In this document: positions 56,314 to 64,000 of the stretch, piece after piece
Position numbering within the stretch: position 1 is the stretch's first letter
Layout: every line of letters begins with the position of its first letter
Assembly (NCBI RefSeq): GCF_029893345.1
Contig: NZ_JARXVE010000002.1
Coordinates: 186,001 to 250,000 of the forward strand
Source: Mycolicibacterium frederiksbergense
Lineage (GTDB): Bacteria > Actinomycetota > Actinomycetes > Mycobacteriales > Mycobacteriaceae
Reading direction: 5' to 3'
Length of the DNA: 64,000 bases
Notes under the pieces: model-generated
Seen by the model: the letters and a program-made list of their open reading frames with translations, nothing else
The model's database searches: none
Told to the model about the DNA's origin: nothing
Position numbers and translations under genes: made by a program

Positions 56314-58569
56314 GTGACAACAGCAACTGTCCCCGACAAGGACGTGACACAGCGCGTTGCGCTCGATGTCACAGGGATGTCGTGCGGGGCCTGCGCTGCC
56401 CGTGTGGAGAACAAACTCAACAAGATTGACGGGGTACGGGCGTCGGTGAACTTCGCCACCCGCGTCGCCACTGTTGAGTCCGGCCCGGACATCGGCATCG
56501 AGGACCTGTGTGCCGTCATCGAGAAAGCCGGCTACCAGGCGGCCCCCCGGACCGAGCGCTCCACGACCGACGTCGATCCCGATGCCGGGCATGCCCGCAG
56601 CCTGCTGCGACGCCTCGCGGTGGCTGCGGTGTTGTTCATTCCCCTCGCTGACCTGTCGGTGATGTTCGCCGTGGTGCCGGACACCCGATTCACCGGCTGG
56701 CAGTGGGTGCTCACCGCGCTGGCGGCACCGATTGTGACCTGGGCCGCATGGCCGTTCCACCGCAGCGCAATTCGCAACGCCCGGCACGGAACCGCGACCA
56801 TGGAAACCCTGATCTCCATCGGTGTGACGGCGGCCACCGCGTGGTCGATGTACACGATCTTCTTCGATCACCAGACCTACCACGCTGCGGGTATCTGGCA
56901 GGCGCTGGTCGGCAGCGATGCCATCTATCTTGAAGTTGCCGCGGGGGTAACGGTTTTCGTGCTCGCGGGCCGCTATTTCGAGGCCCGTGCCCGTTCGCGT
57001 GCCGGGGGAGCGTTGCGGGCGCTTGCGGCGCTGGGCGCCAAGTCGGTGACGGTGCTGCTTGCCGACGGCAGCGAACTTGTCCTGCCGGCAGATGAGCTCA
57101 AGGAGGGCCAACGTTTCGTCGTCCGGCCCGGTGAGGCCATCGCGGCCGATGGTCTTGTGGTGAGCGGGACCGCCGCGGTCGACGTCAGCGCCATGACCGG
57201 CGAGTCGAAACCGGTACACACCGACGAAGGTTCGAGTGTGGTGGGCGGCACCGTGGTTCTTGATGGCCGCTTGATCGTCGAGGCGGCCGCGGTTGGGCCG
57301 GACACCCGGTTTGCCGGGATGGTCCGCCTGGTGGAGCAGGCGCAGGCGGAGAAAGCCAACGCGCAGAGACTGGCGGACCGCATCGCCGCGGTGTTCGTGC
57401 CCTGTGTGCTGGTGATCGCGACCGCCACCGCGATCGGTTGGCTGTTGGTCGACGGCGATGTCAACCGAGCGGTATCGGCCGCGCTGGCCGTTCTGGTGAT
57501 CGCCTGCCCCTGTGCGCTGGGCCTGGCGACCCCGACCGCGATGATGGTGGCGTCGGGGCGGGGCGCTCAGTTAGGGATTTTCCTCAAGGGACACCGTGCC
57601 TTGGAGGCAATCCGTGCGGTCGACACGGTGGTGTTCGACAAGACCGGCACCTTGACCACCGGACAACCTCAGGTCGCCACCGTTGTCGTTGCCGAGGGCT
57701 GGAGCGAGGACGAGGTTCTCGGGCATGCGGCCGCAGTCGAGTCGGCATCCGAACATCCCGTGGCGCATGCGATCGTTGCCGCCTGCGCGGGCCGTGACAT
57801 TGCGTCTGTGGAGAACTTCCAAGCCTTCGCAGGCCACGGTGTGACCGGATTGGTGGACGGTGTCGCCGTGGTCGTCGGGCGTCCCGCCTGGGTCACCCGG
57901 GATCGGGTGGTGCCGGCCAACCTTGCGGCCGCCCGCAAGGTTGGCGAGTCACACGGCCGTACCGTCGTGTTTGTGGCCTGCGGCGACACCGTGTGCGGTG
58001 CCATCAGCATCGCCGACGCGGTCAAGGACTCGGCGGCCAGTGCCATCGCACAGCTGCACGCCGAGGGTATGAAGACCATGCTGTTGACCGGCGACAACGC
58101 CGCGACGGCCGCCGCGATCGGCGCGGAGGTGGGCATCGACGACGTGGTCGCCGAGGTGCTTCCCGAGGACAAGGTCGGCGCGATCGAGAAGTTGCGGGAT
58201 CAGGGCCGGGTGGTGGCGATGGTCGGCGACGGGATCAATGACGGCCCCGCCTTGGCCTGTGCCGACCTGGGTCTGGCGATCGGCCGCGGCACCGATGTGG
58301 CCATCGGCGCGGCCGACATCATCCTTGTCCGGGACAACCTCGATTCGGTCCCGCAGGCGTTGGGTCTGGCCCGGGCCACGATGCGGACCATCAGGGTCAA
58401 CATGATCTGGGCCTTCGGCTACAACATCGCAGCGATCCCGGTCGCCGCGGCAGGTCTGCTGAACCCGTTGATCGCCGGCGCGGCGATGGCAGTTTCGTCT
58501 TTCCTGGTGGTGTCGAACAGTCTCCGGCTGCGCAATTACGGGACAGAGCAACCGAATACGTTCAGCTGA
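56314..58569 (+). CDS. ctpB: Copper-type P1B ATPase CtpB
   Basis: 751 residues, the length of M. tuberculosis CtpB. Order: N-terminal HMA domain with GMSCGAC (about 21-27), eight membrane segments, TGES (about 295), CPC in [11 protein letters not shown] (about 397-401) typical of Cu(I) transporters, DKTGT with phosphorylated Asp442, HP motif in SEHPVAHAI, and GDGIND (about 638). It moves Cu+ across the plasma membrane; the direction is debated for CtpA/CtpB. The GTG at 56314 is preceded by GGGAG; several in-frame GTGs lie upstream. Confidence 0.93.
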   Translation: MTTATVPDKDVTQRVALDVTGMSCGACAARVENKLNKIDGVRASVNFATRVATVESGPDIGIEDLCAVIEKAGYQAAPRTERSTTDVDPDAGHARSLLRRLAVAAVLFIPLADLSVMFAVVPDTRFTGWQWVLTALAAPIVTWAAWPFHRSAIRNARHGTATMETLISIGVTAATAWSMYTIFFDHQTYHAAGIWQALVGSDAIYLEVAAGVTVFVLAGRYFEARARSRAGGALRALAALGAKSVTVLLADGSELVLPADELKEGQRFVVRPGEAIAADGLVVSGTAAVDVSAMTGESKPVHTDEGSSVVGGTVVLDGRLIVEAAAVGPDTRFAGMVRLVEQAQAEKANAQRLADRIAAVFVPCVLVIATATAIGWLLVDGDVNRAVSAALAVLVIACPCALGLATPTAMMVASGRGAQLGIFLKGHRALEAIRAVDTVVFDKTGTLTTGQPQVATVVVAEGWSEDEVLGHAAAVESASEHPVAHAIVAACAGRDIASVENFQAFAGHGVTGLVDGVAVVVGRPAWVTRDRVVPANLAAARKVGESHGRTVVFVACGDTVCGAISIADAVKDSAASAIAQLHAEGMKTMLLTGDNAATAAAIGAEVGIDDVVAEVLPEDKVGAIEKLRDQGRVVAMVGDGINDGPALACADLGLAIGRGTDVAIGAADIILVRDNLDSVPQALGLARATMRTIRVNMIWAFGYNIAAIPVAAAGLLNPLIAGAAMAVSSFLVVSNSLRLRNYGTEQPNTFS

Positions 58570-58570
58570 T

Positions 58571-59065
58571 TCACTCGACGGCGCTGTTGCCGGCGGCACG
58601 CATGTCTGGTTGAGACGAGGTCACCGGGGCCAAACAGACCCCCAGCCATCCCGCGGTCAGCGCCGCGCTGGTCAGCCCGCCCAATGCGATGGCCGGAAGC
58701 CAGGTGGCTGTCTGTGCCGTGTGATGCCACCAGAAGGCCCCCGCACCGCCCACCGCGGCCAGCGCTGACATATATGTCGCCACGCAGCACCACCGAAACC
58801 GGCGACGCACCAGAGCGAAAGCCGACGCCACTGCCGCCAGAGTGAACAGGACGACGGTCACCAGCGATATCCAGTGCCCGTTGTGAGTTTCGGCACCCGA
58901 GAATTTGCTGCTCGCTTGTAGCGCCGGGGCGGTCACGGCCAGAGTTGTTGCCAATGCTGCCAGGGTGCGGGTACGCGGGGTGCTGATCCACACGTCCTCG
59001 AATACCCGGCGCTCGATGGCCCGTAGCTCGGTCTCGACTGCGGCGGCGATCTCTTGCGACGTCAT
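58571..59065 (-). CDS. Small four-segment membrane protein, SigC-promoter-linked
   Basis: 164 residues. N-terminal charged helix (MTSQEIAAAVETELRAIERRVFED) followed by four membrane segments, with a single Cys pair in RWCCVATYM. No known domain recognised. The ATG at 59065 is chosen because it lies after a SigC-type promoter on the same strand. The 3' end nearly touches the ctpB stop (1-bp gap). Its place between ctpB and the metallothionein gene suggests a metal-related role, not shown by motifs. Confidence 0.7.
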   Translation of the reverse strand: MTSQEIAAAVETELRAIERRVFEDVWISTPRTRTLAALATTLAVTAPALQASSKFSGAETHNGHWISLVTVVLFTLAAVASAFALVRRRFRWCCVATYMSALAAVGGAGAFWWHHTAQTATWLPAIALGGLTSAALTAGWLGVCLAPVTSSQPDMRAAGNSAVE

Positions 59066-59169
59066 CCAAATACCTTGTTCATCAACATCTATCTTCGCTC
59101 CACAGTGATCACGGGTGGTCTGCGGGATCGAGGGCTGCTCGTGCGGGGAGTCTCGATGGCCGCACTGAT

Positions 59170-59198
59170 TGGTCGGGAGCACGGTGGGGTTAGTTCCG
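59170..59198 (-). promoter_or_regulatory. SigC-type promoter on the minus strand
   Basis: Read on the minus strand: CGGAACTA (59198-59191), 15-bp spacer, CGACCA (59175-59170), 105 bp before the ATG at 59065. Divergent from the metallothionein-like gene, whose own -10-like TAGACT is at 59212-59217. Confidence 0.7.
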
Positions 59199-59224
59199 TC
59201 CGGCCGGGATCTAGACTCCTATGC

Positions 59225-59335
59225 ATGACCAGCAATGAAACAGTCGAGTCGACCAAGTGCGAGAACCCGAACTGTACCTGTGAAAACTGCACTTGTGGGA
59301 GCACCTGCAGCTGCGGTTCCGACACCGACGAATAG
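59225..59335 (+). CDS. 36-residue cysteine-rich metallothionein-like peptide
   Basis: MTSNETVESTK followed by seven Cys (12, 17, 19, 22, 24, 28, 30) in C-X-C and C-X2-C/C-X3-C spacing, and an acidic tail. Such spacing binds Cu(I) or Zn clusters. It is shorter than, and not alignable by eye with, M. tuberculosis MymT, which is 53 residues. A TAGACT -10 element 7 nt upstream (59212-59217) suggests a leaderless transcript. Followed by a perfect 18-bp hairpin. Surrounded by copper genes, so metal buffering is the best guess. Confidence 0.8.
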   Translation: MTSNETVESTKCENPNCTCENCTCGSTCSCGSDTDE

Positions 59336-59355
59336 CCCAACACCGAGCCGCAGAT

Positions 59356-59395
59356 GCCGTAAGCGGCTCCGGGCTGTCCCGGAGCCGCTTACGGC
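59356..59395. terminator. Perfect 18-bp hairpin terminator
   Basis: Arms 59356-59373 and 59378-59395 are perfectly complementary (18 bp), with a 4-nt CTGT loop, between the metallothionein-like gene and the convergent CbiM-like gene. No T tract. Confidence 0.88.
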
Positions 59396-59407
59396 CAGCA
59401 GACCGGC

Positions 59408-60085
59408 TCAGGCCGGGTTGTACAAGCGGCGCTCGAGAAAAGCGGTGTCCTTGAGCTGATGCAAGCTCTTGGCCGCGGCCAGGACTGCCAGATCGGCGAT
59501 CGGTTCGACCACGATCACCAACATGTAGGCGGCACCGAAGGTCGCGATGCTGGCAACTGTCTGGCCGGCAAAGCCCTCACCGTAGAGCGCCCAGAACGCC
59601 ACCCAGGTGACGATGCCGGCCTGGTACGTCGTCGACAATGCCAGTGCCTGCCGGTACTTGAGCTGCACATAGGGCGTCTCGGGTGCGATCACCTTACGCG
59701 CGACGAACTGCAGCGCGAACAGCGGAACCAACAACGTGGTGACGTTCATTCCGTACTGGGGAAGGTCGAACGGAGCGAAGAACAGCCCCTGGATCAGCAG
59801 GCCCAGCGCCAGCCCGAATGCTGCTGGGGCAACCCCGAAGATGAGGAACAAGGTCGAGCCGAGAATGAGGTGTACCTCGGAGATGCCGACCGGATAGTGC
59901 GGGAATACCTGGAAGAAGGTGAAGACCAGGGCGGTGCTGATGACAGTTCCGCCGAGCAGTGTTCCGATGCCCCGCTCTTTGATGTGTTTCCAGGCCAGGC
60001 TCAGCGAGTACAGCCCGGCGCTGCCGGCAGTGACATAACTGAGAACGATCTTTGAGCCGTCGACGATGCCCGGTTCGATGTGCAT
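59408..60085 (-). CDS. CbiM-like metal-uptake membrane protein
   Basis: 225 residues with about seven membrane segments and the N-terminus MHIEPGIVDGSKI, matching the CbiM/NikM (PF01891) pattern in which Met1, His2 and a later His build the Co/Ni site; HLILGSTLFLIFGVAPAAF is the second family block. Partners CbiN, CbiQ and CbiO are absent here, so it is a solitary CbiM. The metal could be Co, Ni or, given the neighbourhood, Cu. 83 bp downstream of the CopD/CtaG gene on the same strand. ATG at 60085. Confidence 0.8.
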   Translation of the reverse strand: MHIEPGIVDGSKIVLSYVTAGSAGLYSLSLAWKHIKERGIGTLLGGTVISTALVFTFFQVFPHYPVGISEVHLILGSTLFLIFGVAPAAFGLALGLLIQGLFFAPFDLPQYGMNVTTLLVPLFALQFVARKVIAPETPYVQLKYRQALALSTTYQAGIVTWVAFWALYGEGFAGQTVASIATFGAAYMLVIVVEPIADLAVLAAAKSLHQLKDTAFLERRLYNPA

Positions 60086-60168
60086 GCAGATTCTCCCGCT
60101 CGGTTCGCTGACCCGACGAATGACCGAGTCAGTTAAGCACACCCGATAGTGTTGGGCGACGGCAGGAT

Positions 60169-62169
60169 TCAGCGCCGATTGCGGGCAAGCTCGCGAAGCA
60201 TTGCGTTGTAGTCGTCGAGTTCTTCGTCGTATCCGCGATCGCTGTGGCGGTCTTGGCGCGCCCCTATTCGGCGGTCCTGACGCGCCCATTGGGCCACCAG
60301 CGCGACCACCACGATGATCACCGGCAGCTCGCTCGAACCCCAGGCAATGGCACCGCCCAGGTGTTGGTCATCCGAGATGCTCTGCAACCAAGGAAGACCG
60401 ACGAACTGGTAGAAGCTCCCGCCCAGGGTTGAGGTCATCGTCATGGTGGCGATACCGAAGAACGCATGGAACGGCATCACGGCGAACAAGAGCCCGAGCC
60501 GCCCCAAGAAGGGGAGTCGCCGCGGGCCGGGGTCGATGCCGATGATGCCCCAGTAGTACAGATAGCCGGTCAGCAGGAAGTGCACGCTCATGAACTCGTG
60601 GCCCCAGTGATACCGGATCAAAGTGTTGAACAGGGGCGTGAAGTAGACCAGGTACAGCGACCCGACGAACAAGACGAACGCCGTGACCGGATGCGACAGG
60701 AATCGGGTCAGCGGTGCGTGCACCAGCCACGTCAGCCATTCGCGCGGTCCAGGCGCCTGACCGTTCGGCGCGGCGGGTAGGACGCGCAGGGCGAGGGTGA
60801 CGGGTGCGCCGAGCACCAGGACCACCGGGATGAACATGTTCAGCGCCATGTGTTCACCCATGTGCACGCTGAACATCGCCGACCCGTAGGCGCGCACTCC
60901 GGAACTCGTGGCGATCAACAACGCCGCGCAACCCAGGGTCCAGGCGACCGTGCGTCCCACCGGCCAGTGATCCCCGCGTCGGCGCAGTCGCAGCACGGCG
61001 AGCAGGTAGCCCAGGGCAAGCACGATGGCTGCGGTACCGATCAGCGGATCGAATCGCCATTCGGTGATCAGGTTGAGCGGATTCGGCGGTGCATCGAGCT
61101 GGTAGCCCAAAAAGATGTCCCACGTGGTGAACTCGTGCACGGTGAACCGGGGCGGGACGCTATTCGCGGCGAGTGCCAGCGCGGCGGTGACGGCGATCAT
61201 CGCGGCCGCAGACAGGCTGTTGATCCATCGCGAAGGCGTGCGTCGCATCAGTAGTAATGCACCATCGCCGAGCCACACCAGCGCCAGCAACACGCCCGCG
61301 ACAAGTACAGCCCGCCCGTATTGCGATCCCAGGATCGGCAATCCGCCCAACATCAGCGTCGCCAGCAGGACGCCATAGAGGACGGCAACCGCCCCGCAAG
61401 CCAGCTGCATGGCCTGGATACGGCGTCGAACGACGACGTCACGCAATCCGGCGGACACAATCTTGGTTCCGGCCCACACCGCGACCGCCACGGCGAAAAC
61501 GACCACGGCGCTCGTCGCGATGTCATGGTCCGGCCCTTGTCCGGCGTTGCCCGTCACCGGCACGGCGACTATCCCGATCAAGGTTGGCAACAGGGCAACG
61601 CAATGCCCGATCCAGCGCAGCGTGAAGCGCACGCCGACGGCCAGCACCGTCGCGCAGATCGCCGCCGCGCACCACCCGCGTGCGACCTCAGATGCCGCAA
61701 TTGCGCTGCCGAGCCCGGGACTGGCGATCAGCCGGCCGACGGGAATTCCAGAGGCGGCGGCCGCAGAGATGACCACCATGGATGTGGCCGAACAGGCCCA
61801 GACGATAGCGGCGCGTTCGAGAAGCAGATGAACGGGAAAGGATGCGGTGTCGATTCGGCCGTCTTCGCGAGGTGTCGCGGTCGTCACGATCCAGACGAGT
61901 GCTCCGGCACACACCGCACCGGCCAAGGTGGCGGTCCAATGTCCGAGCAGCAGAGCTGTGCTGGTAGTGGTTCCCGGGTCAGTGAGCCCCGCATCAGCGA
62001 GGCGCTGTGCGCCCAGTTGCAGTGCAGCGACGAAGAGCAGCACAGCGGAACCTGCGATGCTGCCGAGCAGCGTCAGGCGCCCCCACCACGCACTGGCGGC
62101 ACCGGACATTAGTTCACGCGCCATTGTCGAACCGGCCTTCCGCCGCGAAGACGATCTAGACGCGGCCAT
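60169..62169 (-). CDS. CopD / CtaG fusion membrane protein (Rv0102-like)
   Basis: 666 residues with about 16 membrane segments. The N-terminal half (to about 340) resembles CopD copper-resistance/uptake proteins; the C-terminal half is caa3-type cytochrome c oxidase assembly protein CtaG, with HMGEHMALNMFIPVVLVLG and HWGHEFMSVHFLLTGYLYYW, rich in Met and His likely to bind copper. Rv0102 (about 660 residues) ends the M. tuberculosis INLP region. Probable job: bring copper to cytochrome oxidase. ATG at 62169; an internal ATG at 62124 would remove 15 basic residues. Confidence 0.9.
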   Translation of the reverse strand: MAASRSSSRRKAGSTMARELMSGAASAWWGRLTLLGSIAGSAVLLFVAALQLGAQRLADAGLTDPGTTTSTALLLGHWTATLAGAVCAGALVWIVTTATPREDGRIDTASFPVHLLLERAAIVWACSATSMVVISAAAASGIPVGRLIASPGLGSAIAASEVARGWCAAAICATVLAVGVRFTLRWIGHCVALLPTLIGIVAVPVTGNAGQGPDHDIATSAVVVFAVAVAVWAGTKIVSAGLRDVVVRRRIQAMQLACGAVAVLYGVLLATLMLGGLPILGSQYGRAVLVAGVLLALVWLGDGALLLMRRTPSRWINSLSAAAMIAVTAALALAANSVPPRFTVHEFTTWDIFLGYQLDAPPNPLNLITEWRFDPLIGTAAIVLALGYLLAVLRLRRRGDHWPVGRTVAWTLGCAALLIATSSGVRAYGSAMFSVHMGEHMALNMFIPVVLVLGAPVTLALRVLPAAPNGQAPGPREWLTWLVHAPLTRFLSHPVTAFVLFVGSLYLVYFTPLFNTLIRYHWGHEFMSVHFLLTGYLYYWGIIGIDPGPRRLPFLGRLGLLFAVMPFHAFFGIATMTMTSTLGGSFYQFVGLPWLQSISDDQHLGGAIAWGSSELPVIIVVVALVAQWARQDRRIGARQDRHSDRGYDEELDDYNAMLRELARNRR

Positions 62170-62208
62170 GCGATTCTACGACAACGCGTCGTAGTGCCGA
62201 TCGGGTGC

Positions 62209-62237
62209 GGGAACTTTCCCGACTGCACCGCCGACCA
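62209..62237 (+). promoter_or_regulatory. SigC-type promoter of the DUF5134-type gene
   Basis: GGGAACTT (62209-62216), 15-bp spacer, CGACCA (62232-62237), 60 bp before the start at 62297, in the region divergent from the CopD/CtaG gene. Confidence 0.8.
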
Positions 62238-62296
62238 AAGGAAGATGGCTGCGCCCGCTCGGCCGTCGACGACGACCTTCATAGACAGGACCTGGA

Positions 62297-62935
62297 ATGA
62301 TCGCCGATCTTGCGCTCCGCTGGGTAACAACGGTTTTGTTCGGATTGAGCGCGATCGAGTGCGCTTACGCGTTGACCCGCTCCCATGGCCGTTCGAGCGC
62401 CGCGGTGGGCCACGCACTGCACTTGGTGATGGCCATCGCAATGCTGGTGATGGCCTGGCCGCGCGGGGCCGAGCTTCCGGCCCTGGGCCCGATGTACTTC
62501 TTCCTGGCCGCCGCCGTGTGGTTTCTGGCCGGGTTGCTGAAATCCGACACGTCTGGAAGCCGTCTGGTCAACGGCTATCACACCGCCATGATGTTGGCGA
62601 TGGCGTGGATGTATGCGGTCATGGACGGCAATGTGCTCACGCATCCCGAAGAGCCGATCGAGATGACCGGCCACGACATGCATGCCATGCAGGCGGCGGG
62701 ACACCATGACGGCGGCACGGCGATGGCAATGGATCACTCGGCGATGCAGCCGCCTTGGGTTCCTGCCATCAACTGGCTGTTGACCATTGGTTTCGTGATC
62801 GCCACCACCGTGTGGCTGTACCGCTACTTCGCGGCACGCCGGCGGTCAGGCGGGTCGTGGTTCTCGGATTTCGGCACGCTGTGCCGGGCGATGATGGCCG
62901 CCGGTATGGCGATCATGTTCGGCGTCATGACGTAG
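62297..62935 (+). CDS. DUF5134-type membrane protein with Met/His-rich loop
   Basis: 212 residues with about six membrane segments. Between segments 4 and 5, residues 123-150 contain six Met and five His (TGHDMHAMQAAGHHDGG, then AMAMDHSAM), a pattern of copper-binding loops in CopA/PcoA-type proteins. Additional Met-rich segments occur in AMMLAMAWMYAVMDG and AMMAAGMAIM. Small DUF5134-like proteins are common in mycobacteria with no settled role. ATG at 62297. Stop is 5 bp from the convergent zinc-finger gene. Confidence 0.82.
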   Translation: MIADLALRWVTTVLFGLSAIECAYALTRSHGRSSAAVGHALHLVMAIAMLVMAWPRGAELPALGPMYFFLAAAVWFLAGLLKSDTSGSRLVNGYHTAMMLAMAWMYAVMDGNVLTHPEEPIEMTGHDMHAMQAAGHHDGGTAMAMDHSAMQPPWVPAINWLLTIGFVIATTVWLYRYFAARRRSGGSWFSDFGTLCRAMMAAGMAIMFGVMT

Positions 62936-62939
62936 CGGC

Positions 62940-63647
62940 TCAGGCGGCAGGATCATCGGCTGCGCGGAGGTGGCGACGGTTGGGCGTGGTCGTGCCCGAT
63001 TCGTCGCCGTCACCACGTGCCTTGGGGGACGGGTCGCGCGGGCGGGCCGCGCGCGACGCCAGGATCGACACGATCGCGGCCAACGCCACCGGCAGATGGC
63101 TCAGTACGCGGACGGCGGTTACCTGCCCCGCGAGTGCATCCGACACCACGTAATAAGCCAGGAATCCGCAGTAGGCCACCAGCACACAAGCCAGACCCGG
63201 CGCGATGCGAGGCCGGAACGCCATCGCAATCGTGGCGATTCCCAGCGCGGCCGACCACGCCGTGGACTCGTTCAGCAAGTGTGCTCCGCTGGCCGACCCG
63301 TGGTGTGCGGCAACCATCCCGAAGTCCATGCCCACCGCTTGGGCGACCGCCAGAGCAACCTGGACTAGGCCGATGACCACGATTGTGATGGTCAGCACAC
63401 GCCGGCTGAAGCAGCGCCGCAGTCCGCTCAGAACACTTCTGCTGTGGTTTGTGCGCGCACCCGCAGCGCCGATCAGTCCGACATCGGACAGCCCGCGCAG
63501 TTGCAGAGCGAGAACTTCGGCCCGGTCGTACCAGGTGGCGCATTCTCGGCACACCCGCAGATGCTCGTCAACGCGCGCGGAGGGAACCGGCTCCCGCTCC
63601 CCGTCCAGGCGCGCCGAAAGCGCCTCCCGTGCCACCACGCAGTCCAC
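62940..63647 (-). CDS. Zinc-finger (ZAS/HC2) membrane protein, putative anti-sigma factor
   Basis: 235 residues from the GTG at 63647. N-terminal Cys3 plus His29-X3-Cys33-X2-Cys36 (EHLRVCREC) is the zinc-associated anti-sigma signature; then about five membrane segments (from 70), with GMVAAHHGSASGAHLLNES as a His-rich loop. Resembles Rv0093c, next to ctpA in M. tuberculosis. Candidate partner of SigC. A GTG at 63716 overlaps the upstream regulator stop (GTGA) and would add 23 residues; GGAAGA before 63647 favours the shorter form. Confidence 0.8.
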   Translation of the reverse strand: MDCVVAREALSARLDGEREPVPSARVDEHLRVCRECATWYDRAEVLALQLRGLSDVGLIGAAGARTNHSRSVLSGLRRCFSRRVLTITIVVIGLVQVALAVAQAVGMDFGMVAAHHGSASGAHLLNESTAWSAALGIATIAMAFRPRIAPGLACVLVAYCGFLAYYVVSDALAGQVTAVRVLSHLPVALAAIVSILASRAARPRDPSPKARGDGDESGTTTPNRRHLRAADDPAA

Positions 63648-63712
63648 TCGTTCATTCTTCCGTATCGCCTTCGCGGATGGCACGCCTACTCGTGCCGATG
63701 CGGCGCGGCCGT

Positions 63713-64000
63713 TCACACCGTCGGCGAATACGGCAGGTTACTGCTGGTCTGCGGGTCCACATGGACCGGTCTGCCGACGTACGGAAACGCCCGTTGCGGG
63801 CAGGCCGGTCGATCGCAGATCCGGCAACCCGCTCCGATGGGCACCGTGGCTTCGGGATCGCTGAGATCGATCCCCACCGAGTACACCAACTTTTCGGCGT
63901 GACTCAGGTCGCAGCCGAGTCCGATGGCGAAACTCTTTGGCGTACCCAGGTACCGGCTCGGCGCGGAGGTGGAGGTCTTCGCGATCCAGAAATAGCTGCG
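63713..64000 (-). CDS. RamB/PrpR-type regulator, C-terminal fragment
   Basis: The last 95 codons of a gene entering from the right edge. The end carries GCRICDRPACPQRAFP with three Cys, the DUF2083 pattern of RamB (Rv0465c) and PrpR (Rv1129c), regulators of acetate/propionate metabolism with an N-terminal Xre helix-turn-helix outside the window. In PrpR these Cys take part in an Fe-S cluster. The stop TGA (63715-63713) overlaps a possible GTG start of the zinc-finger gene, so the two may be co-transcribed. Confidence 0.85.
   Translation of the reverse strand, partial: RSYFWIAKTSTSAPSRYLGTPKSFAIGLGCDLSHAEKLVYSVGIDLSDPEATVPIGAGCRICDRPACPQRAFPYVGRPVHVDPQTSSNLPYSPTV

Overview
The window is high-GC chromosomal DNA from a mycobacterium, most likely a rapid- or intermediate-growing Mycolicibacterium-type species. 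Supporting this are the giant type I fatty acid synthase followed by AcpS, MspA-type porins, a PPE protein, an LdtMt2-type L,D-transpeptidase, GTG starts and many 1-4 base stop/start overlaps. Large parts follow the gene order of the M. tuberculosis Rv2495c-Rv2524c and Rv0093c-Rv0102 neighbourhoods, here brought together in one window. Orthologue names rest on remembered sequences and gene order; no database search was run.

Layout. 1-12.5 kb: the 3' four fifths of fas, acpS, an M20 peptidase, a CaCA exchanger, bcp and a DUF3618 protein, then about 1.1 kb of gene-poor DNA with short palindromic repeats, a 60-residue protein and tRNA-Lys. 12.6-16.4 kb: ldtB, a SnoaL-like protein, an SRPBCC-DUF899 pair and an SDR. 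16.4-20.6 kb: an accessory segment next to tRNA-His carrying an AbiV-like HEPN protein, a PD-(D/E)XK-like protein, two membrane proteins and an 83-bp duplication. 20.6-26.7 kb: orn, a HerA-like ATPase, cmrA, an MFS protein, a proline-rich membrane protein and the TetR regulator bkaR. 26.8-36.3 kb: the leucine/itaconate catabolic operon accD1-accA1-fadE19-maoC-citE-bkdABC. 36.3-44.1 kb: echA14, an LspA-like protein, paired secreted paralogues, two MspA-type porins, a PknH_C lipoprotein and a methyltransferase.

44.2-64 kb is the most interesting part: an isonitrile-lipopeptide (INLP) metallophore locus combined with copper-handling genes and its own sigma factor. PPE, Fe(II)/2-oxoglutarate oxidase, FcoT, FadD10, ACP and a one-module NRPS (C-A-T-R) would make an isonitrile lipopeptide. 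A stand-alone HMA domain, a CtpB P-type ATPase, a 36-residue Cys-rich metallothionein-like peptide, a CopD/CtaG fusion, a Met/His-rich DUF5134-type protein and a CbiM-like protein would move or buffer metal. SigC is encoded in the middle, and a zinc-finger membrane protein resembling an anti-sigma factor lies at the far end.

Six intergenic sites share GGAAC-type -35 and CGAC(T/C)A -10 elements with exactly 15 bp between the two blocks. They stand before the PPE gene, the oxidase, the HMA gene, ctpB, a small membrane protein (minus strand) and the DUF5134-type gene. I read this as a compact, locally encoded SigC regulon for metal acquisition. The fas and final regulator genes are cut by the window ends.
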